Assembly (NCBI RefSeq): GCF_004348445.1 | Contig: NZ_SMKV01000011.1 | Coordinates: 111,517 to 175,516, forward strand | DNA length: 64,000 nt | Reading direction: 5' to 3' | Source: Saccharopolyspora aridisoli | GTDB taxonomy: Bacteria > Actinomycetota > Actinomycetes > Mycobacteriales > Pseudonocardiaceae | Part shown: piece by piece, positions 59,777 through 64,000 of the stretch | Layout of the letters: the number at the start of each line of letters is the position of its first letter | How positions within the stretch are numbered: the first letter of the stretch is position 1 | Made by a program: the position numbers and the translations under genes | The notes under the pieces: model-generated | The model's input: the letters and a program-made list of their open reading frames with translations, nothing else | Told to the model about the DNA's origin: nothing | The model's database searches: none

Positions 59777-61552
59777 TCAGGGCGTGGGCACGACCACTCC
59801 CGCGGCCCCTCCACCACGTCGGCTGGGTTCGGCGGCGGCCAGCCAGCGCCCGTCCGGGAGGAGTTCGACGCCGGTCGCGGCGCCGATCTCGTCGGTGGAG
59901 TCAAACCGGTGCCCGAGGGCTTCGAGCTTCGCCGCTTCGGGTTGGGACAGGAAGCCGGGCTCGGCGTCGGTGGTGGCGCTGTTGCGCTGCGAGGCTCGGG
60001 GCTCGGCGATCGCGTCGACCAGCGACTGCCCCCGGTCCAGCCGCCCGGTGAGCGTCTGCAGCACGGTGGTGATGATCGTGGATCCGCCGGGGCTGCCGAC
60101 AGCCAGCACCGGCTTGCCGTCCTGCAGCACGACCGTCGGGCTCATCGAGCTGCGCGGCCGCTTGCCCGGCCCCGGCAGGTTCGGGTCCGGCACACCGGGG
60201 CTGACCGGGGTGAAGCTGAAGTCGGTGAGCTCGTTGTTGAGCAGGAATCCGCGGCCAGGCACCACGATGCCGCTGCCACCGGTCTGCTCGATGGTCAGCG
60301 TGTAGGACACGATGTCGCCGCTGGCGTCGGCCACGGTCAGGTGCGTGGTGTTGGGGCCCTCGTACGGCTCGCCGTCGCCTCGGCCGCCGTCGCAGCCCTG
60401 CGGCGACCCCGGATCACCCGGTGCCGCCGGGGCAGGGAGCACGGCGTCGTCGCTGATCAAGCATGCGCGGGAGGCCGCGAACTCGTCGCTGAGGAGTTCT
60501 TCGGTGGGCACCTCGGAGAAGGCGGGGTCGCCGACCCACCGGTTGCGGTCGGCGAAGCCGAGCTTGCTGGCCTCCAGGTAGCGGTGCAGGTAGCCGGTCT
60601 TGTCGGCGGCGGCGAGGTCACCGCGTTCGAGGATGTTGAGCGCTTCGCCGACGGTGGTGCCGCCGGATCCTGAGGGGGCCATGCCGTAGACGTCGTAGCC
60701 CCGGTAGTCGGAGTGCGTGGGCTCGCGGTCGATGACCTCGTAGTCCTCCAGGTCGGAGGCGGTCATCGCGCCGGGCCGGACCCTCAGCCCGGCGGCGGGG
60801 TCGACGGGCGGCTGGTTGACGGTGTTGACGATGTCGGCGCCGATGTCGCCGGAGTGCAGCGCCCGCACGCCTTCGGCCCCGAGCCGCCGGTAGGTCTCGG
60901 CGAGGTCGGGGTTGCGGTGCACGCTGCCGACGGCGGGCGGCTGACCGCCGGGGAGGAACAGCTCGCGCGTGGCGGGGAAGGCGCTGAAGCGCTCCTGGTT
61001 GTCGGCGGTCTGGGAGCGGAACGTCTCGTCGACGACGAAGCCCTCGCGCGCCAGCTCCTCGGCCGGCCGCAGGACCTCGCCGAGGTCCTGGCTACCCCAC
61101 CGCTCCAGAGCGCGTTCCCAGGTCCGCGGCGTGCCGGGGACGCCGACGCCGAGCCCGCTGGTGACGGCCTCGTCGAACGGGATCGGCTGGCCGTTGTCCA
61201 GGAACAGGTCTTCGCGCGCCGATGCCGGTGCGGTCTCGCGGCCGTCGATGGTGTCGACCTCGCCGGTCGCGGAGTCGTAGTGCACGAAGAACCCGCCTCC
61301 GCCGATGCCCGCCGAGTACGGCTCGGTGACGCCCAGCGCGGCGGCGGTGGCCACGGCCGCGTCGGCGGCCGTGCCACCCCGGCGCAGCACGTCGAGGCCG
61401 ACTCGGGTGGCGTCGGGATCGACGCTGGAAACCGCGCCGCCGAAACCGACGGCCTCGGCCTGCTTCGCAGGTTCGGGAGCGGCCTGCGCCACCGGTGCCA
61501 CCAGCGCGCACACCCCGAGCACGCTCAACCCCACCCGCACACTCGATCCCAT
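59777..61552 (-). CDS. ggt: Secreted gamma-glutamyltransferase
   Basis: 591 aa from ATG 61552, eight bases after AGGAGG; an upstream start has none. A Sec signal peptide covers residues 1-25 (ends VAQAA). The proenzyme fold follows, and self-cleavage should occur before the nucleophile Thr402 in PNTTHLTVAD. The gamma-glutamyl pocket has GRETAPA with its Arg and, near residue 470, RPRSSMSPTVVLQDGKP and GSPGGSTIITTVLQ. It hydrolyses or transfers gamma-glutamyl groups of glutathione-like or poly-gamma-glutamyl compounds outside the cell. Monocistronic. Confidence 0.93.
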   Translation of the reverse strand: MGSSVRVGLSVLGVCALVAPVAQAAPEPAKQAEAVGFGGAVSSVDPDATRVGLDVLRRGGTAADAAVATAAALGVTEPYSAGIGGGGFFVHYDSATGEVDTIDGRETAPASAREDLFLDNGQPIPFDEAVTSGLGVGVPGTPRTWERALERWGSQDLGEVLRPAEELAREGFVVDETFRSQTADNQERFSAFPATRELFLPGGQPPAVGSVHRNPDLAETYRRLGAEGVRALHSGDIGADIVNTVNQPPVDPAAGLRVRPGAMTASDLEDYEVIDREPTHSDYRGYDVYGMAPSGSGGTTVGEALNILERGDLAAADKTGYLHRYLEASKLGFADRNRWVGDPAFSEVPTEELLSDEFAASRACLISDDAVLPAPAAPGDPGSPQGCDGGRGDGEPYEGPNTTHLTVADASGDIVSYTLTIEQTGGSGIVVPGRGFLLNNELTDFSFTPVSPGVPDPNLPGPGKRPRSSMSPTVVLQDGKPVLAVGSPGGSTIITTVLQTLTGRLDRGQSLVDAIAEPRASQRNSATTDAEPGFLSQPEAAKLEALGHRFDSTDEIGAATGVELLPDGRWLAAAEPSRRGGGAAGVVVPTP

Positions 61553-61879
61553 CGTCCCGAACCTCCTGGTTCCTCTGCTGTGTGGAGCGCGTCCCTGAAC
61601 CGCTCGCCGCCCAATGGGATACCTCAAGATCGGTGCCCGGAGCCATGCTTCGCGACGATTCCGAGAACAGTTTCTCGCGAACCTGGCGAACGGCCCGTTC
61701 GCTTACCCCGACGAGGCGAACGGTCCTTGCACCGGTCGTCCGCGCGATCCGCCGCGGTTCGTCGGAGGGTGAGCAACAACGCGTCCGAGCGGGATTCGAG
61801 GTTCACCCCGCGCTGGTCACCGGATCTTCGATGATCACCCCACCGCGGCGTGCGGCGAAGGCGCGACGGAGCCGGTCGA

Positions 61880-62060
61880 TGGAACCTCCACCCGCTCGAC
61901 CCCAACGGGAGCCAACTGCACGCCGAGGCGGCACGGCTCAGAGAGCGCGAGGTCCGGCGAAGACTGACCGCGGCGTTCGGCGAACTGGAGCAACGACCGT
62001 CGTTCATCTCCAACGGCCACGTCGACCTGTTCGCGATCCCCGCTCAAGAAGCGGTTCGAG
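61880..62060 (+). pseudogene. Possible cytochrome P450 N-terminal remnant
   Basis: In one plus frame the translation reads HPLDPNGSQLHAEAARLRER. Actinobacterial P450s typically have a PLDPTG.DIHAEAARLRERG block near their N-terminus. After it the expected V.LPGGV segment is missing and no haem-binding Cys region exists before the next gene. There is no good start or ribosome-binding site. Short similarity only, so this remains tentative. Confidence 0.35.
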
Positions 62061-62076
62061 GGCGATCGGGGCCAAC

Positions 62077-62110
62077 GGGCCGTTCGTCCGGCGCGGCGGG
62101 CGAACGGCCC
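62077..62110 (-). terminator. Terminator of the DUF4015 gene
   Basis: GGGCCGTTCG (62077-62086) and CGAACGGCCC (62101-62110) form a perfect 10-bp stem with a 14-nt loop, just beyond the stop codon. Its arms share the GGCGAACGGCCC motif seen at 61.7 kb. Confidence 0.65.
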
Positions 62111-62117
62111 GACCCGG

Positions 62118-63701
62118 TCAACCCCGCGGTGCCAGTGCCGCGTCGTGGTAGCGGCAGTTCGGCGCCCACAGCAGGAACGAGTTCATCCCGTTGCTGCGCG
62201 ATGCGTCGATCTGGGCCGCGACCTCTCCTGGCCCGTAGGACACTCCGAGGCTGAAGTCCTGCAGCCAGGGGATGATCTGCACGTCAGTTCCCTCCACAGC
62301 CTTGCCGAACGCGGCCAGCGAGCGGGCCACGATGTCGTAGGGCTGACTGTTGGGGTCGCCGACGCCGAACTCACCGGCCGCCCAGTGCGACGGGTAGACC
62401 ATCGGCGCGATGTAGTCGACGTACTGCGACATCTGCCGGACGTCCTGGGCGATCTCGGTAGGCCGGTCGACGGCGATGCCGAACACCGATGCGCCCAGCA
62501 GCGCGCCGCGCGAGCGGACCTCGGTCTGGGTCTGGCGCAGGAACTCCGCGATGGAGGTCTCCGGGGTGCCGACCAGGTTCGGGATGCGCATCTGCTCCAT
62601 GTGGCCGTCCGGCCTGCGCACGTAGTCGTAGAGCACGTCGTCGAAGCCGAGCTGGGCCGCTTCGGCGGCGATGTCGACGTTGTACTGGCGCACCACCGGG
62701 TCGGCGAAGTTGGTGAAGGCGAACTGCCCGTAGCCGCTCGACCAGGGCGAGCCGCCCGAGGTCTGCACGACGCGTTCGGGGTGGCCGCTGTTCCAGGAGG
62801 CCGCGCCGAGCACCGGGTCCTTGAACGCCACGAGCCTGCCGACGACCCGCACGCCCATGCCGTGCAGCTGGTCGAGCGCCTGGCGCGCGTTGTAGTAGCC
62901 CTTGACGGCACCGATCTGGTGGGCCATCGGGACCGCGGAGTCGTAGACGACCTCGCCGCTCTCATCCTTGAGGTCGAGCTCGACGGTGTCGATCTTGCCC
63001 TGGCGGGCCATCTCCAGGATCGGCTCGCGCAGCGAGGCGCTGGTCCAGGCCATGCCGGTGACGTGCACCGCGCGCATGCCCGGGTGTTTGATGTGGACGG
63101 TCATGACCCGCTCGGCCCGGTTGCCCGCCACGTCGGCGGCGACGACCTTGACCTCTCGGTCCGGCTTGTCGACCACGACGCTGAACGCACCCTGCGGGTC
63201 GGTCTTGACCTGCTTGCCCGCGACCTCGACGCGGTCGGCTCCGCGGGCCTTGCCGTTGACGGTCACCGGGCGGTTGGGACCTTCCGGCCGCAGCGAGTCC
63301 TCGACTTGGAGGTCCGGTGGCGTGCTGTCCACAGTGAACTCGTGACTCGTGGTGTCTGAACCGAGCCAGGAGATGCTGCGTGGGGCGTCGACGACCAACT
63401 CGTGCGGGCCATCGGGCAGACCGGTGGGAGCCAGGGACAAACCGCCCGGGACCTGCCGCGCCGCGATTTCCCGCCCGTCGACCGTGACCTTGGCGTTGCT
63501 CACGCCCTGGATGCCGACTTCGGCATTGGTGTTCACCGGCTGCGCCAAACCGGTGATCTTCACGTCCTCAGTGGACAGTGCTCGTAACAGGAGGAAACCG
63601 AAGATCAGCACCAGCGCGGTACCGACTCCGATCACGACGTACTTGGGCATTCCGGCGCTGATGGCCTTGATGCGGGCGCGCGCTGAAGCAGCATCCGACA
63701 T
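62118..63701 (-). CDS. Membrane-anchored DUF4015 putative glycoside hydrolase
   Basis: 527 aa. A short basic N-terminus and one membrane helix (about 20-42) anchor it with the bulk outside. Residues 50-205 form two Ig-like or bacterial-adhesin-type beta domains (TVDSTPPDLQVED). Residues 210-525 form the DUF4015 TIM barrel with AVHVTGMAW, GFDDVLYDYVRRPDG and YVDYIAPMVYPSHW, whose acidic strand ends fit a hydrolase. The substrate is probably a cell-wall or matrix polysaccharide. The start ATG follows GGGAGG. Confidence 0.85.
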   Translation of the reverse strand: MSDAASARARIKAISAGMPKYVVIGVGTALVLIFGFLLLRALSTEDVKITGLAQPVNTNAEVGIQGVSNAKVTVDGREIAARQVPGGLSLAPTGLPDGPHELVVDAPRSISWLGSDTTSHEFTVDSTPPDLQVEDSLRPEGPNRPVTVNGKARGADRVEVAGKQVKTDPQGAFSVVVDKPDREVKVVAADVAGNRAERVMTVHIKHPGMRAVHVTGMAWTSASLREPILEMARQGKIDTVELDLKDESGEVVYDSAVPMAHQIGAVKGYYNARQALDQLHGMGVRVVGRLVAFKDPVLGAASWNSGHPERVVQTSGGSPWSSGYGQFAFTNFADPVVRQYNVDIAAEAAQLGFDDVLYDYVRRPDGHMEQMRIPNLVGTPETSIAEFLRQTQTEVRSRGALLGASVFGIAVDRPTEIAQDVRQMSQYVDYIAPMVYPSHWAAGEFGVGDPNSQPYDIVARSLAAFGKAVEGTDVQIIPWLQDFSLGVSYGPGEVAAQIDASRSNGMNSFLLWAPNCRYHDAALAPRG

Positions 63702-63763
63702 CGGTTTCGCCTCCCCGACTTAGGCGAACTCGCGCGGTGCACGAATTTCCTTGCTGGACAATT

Positions 63764-63795
63764 GGGTTCCGGTCGCTCCAGGCGTCCGGGAACCC
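63764..63795. promoter_or_regulatory. Inverted repeat in the divergent promoter region
   Basis: GGGTTCC (63764-63770) and GGAACCC (63789-63795) are perfect arms 18 bases apart between the DUF4015 and lipoprotein genes. Their relation to the nearby GGAACC-containing palindrome at 63841 suggests a repeated operator core, GGAACC. Confidence 0.3.
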
Positions 63796-63840
63796 ACTGT
63801 CGCAGTCGGAACGGGCTAGATCAATTGGCCAGTTGGAGTA

Positions 63841-63854
63841 TCCCGGAACCGGGA
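63841..63854. promoter_or_regulatory. Palindrome upstream of the lipoprotein gene
   Basis: TCCCGG-AA-CCGGGA is a perfect 6-bp inverted repeat, 24 bases before the ATG, in the position of a -10/operator overlap. Confidence 0.3.
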
Positions 63855-63877
63855 CCTGATCTATACCGTTGGTCCCG

Positions 63878-64000
63878 ATGTTGCCCTCCAGAACCACGGT
63901 TCGCGCCGCCGCTCTCGCGATGCTGCTCGCCTCCGCCGCGTGCAGCGCACCCGCCGCGCCCGCTCCCCCGCCTGTCTCTTATACCCAACGGACGCTGCGG
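63878..64000 (+). CDS. Lipoprotein, N-terminal part (runs off window)
   Basis: 41 codons are visible. The start is MLPSRTTVRAAALAML, and the lipobox LLASAAC places the lipidated cysteine at residue 22. A Pro/Ala-rich linker (SAPAAPAPPP) follows. The mature domain is outside the window, so its function is unknown. There is no clear Shine-Dalgarno. The last 30 bases contain a Tn5-end-like sequence, so the reading beyond residue 31 should be treated with caution. Confidence 0.6.
   Translation, partial: MLPSRTTVRAAALAMLLASAACSAPAAPAPPPVSYTQRTLR

Larger units (their letters stand above)
61553..62117. other. 565-bp region between two minus-strand genes
   Basis: No intact gene is convincing. It contains the palindrome GCGAACGGCCCGTTCGC (61686-61702), a repeat of GGCGAACGG at 61715-61723, a plus-strand frame that resembles the N-terminus of a cytochrome P450, and the terminator of the DUF4015 gene. 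It looks like a site of gene loss. Confidence 0.5.

Overview
The window is high-GC DNA from a filamentous actinobacterium, most likely Pseudonocardiales (Saccharopolyspora-like). Support comes from RbpA, WhiA, OpcA and an MptB-type polyprenol-phosphomannose mannosyltransferase, from the SUF system as the Fe-S machinery, and from frequent GTG starts with 4-bp stop/start overlaps. The genus is an inference; no rRNA or tRNA gene is present to settle it.

Most of the window is a conserved housekeeping backbone. Read from the right end leftwards it is: def-fmt-rsmB; rpe-ribD-ribE-ribBA-ribH; uvrC-rapZ-yvcK-whiA; gap-pgk-tpiA-secG; rbpA; the pentose-phosphate operon tkt-tal-pgi-zwf-opcA-pgl; ctaB; a quinone oxidoreductase; ctaA; an ABC exporter with mptB; and sufR-sufB-sufD-sufC-sufS-sufU-sufT. 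From memory this is the gene order of the M. tuberculosis Rv1406-Rv1466 region, so the blocks are probably ancestral. Genes not expected from that backbone lie between the blocks.

Layout: 1-3.2 kb, the 3' part of a lycopene cyclase-like gene and an EAL-CBS-GGDEF protein with degenerate motifs. 3.3-9.9 kb, suf operon (minus). 10.0-15.3 kb, mptB, ABC exporter, an unassigned protein and ctaA (plus). 15.5-18.6 kb, GbsR/MarR-type regulator, a small unknown, qor, ctaB. 19.0-27.2 kb, pentose-phosphate operon (plus). 27.4-33.4 kb, accessory genes: secreted GHL10 hydrolase, GntR regulator with a flavoprotein dehydrogenase, TrkH/TrkA potassium uptake, RraA-like protein. 33.7-43.0 kb, rbpA, secG, lower glycolysis, whiA-yvcK-rapZ-uvrC (minus). 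43.1-49.0 kb, second accessory block: metallo-hydrolase, GH172-type hydrolase, dihydroorotate-dehydrogenase-like flavoprotein, DeoR regulator with MFS transporter, FKBP. 49.3-54.1 kb, riboflavin operon. 54.2-63.7 kb, amino-acid permease, OsmC, cytosine-deaminase-like enzyme, rsmB-fmt-def, gamma-glutamyltransferase, membrane-anchored DUF4015 hydrolase. At 63.9 kb a lipoprotein gene runs off the window.

How the genes work together: the pentose-phosphate operon supplies NADPH and pentose and erythrose phosphates, Rpe makes ribulose-5-phosphate for RibBA, and gap-pgk-tpi connects through triose phosphates. ctaA and ctaB make haem A for the terminal oxidase, and the suf genes make the Fe-S clusters. 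The accessory blocks appear to be separately regulated catabolic or envelope functions; several have a visible palindromic operator.

The most unusual feature is a dispersed intergenic element of about 150-170 bp. It has four recognisable copies, in both orientations, plus one 3' remnant. Its stems change sequence between copies while still pairing. I found no CRISPR array, insertion sequence, prophage or biosynthetic gene cluster.
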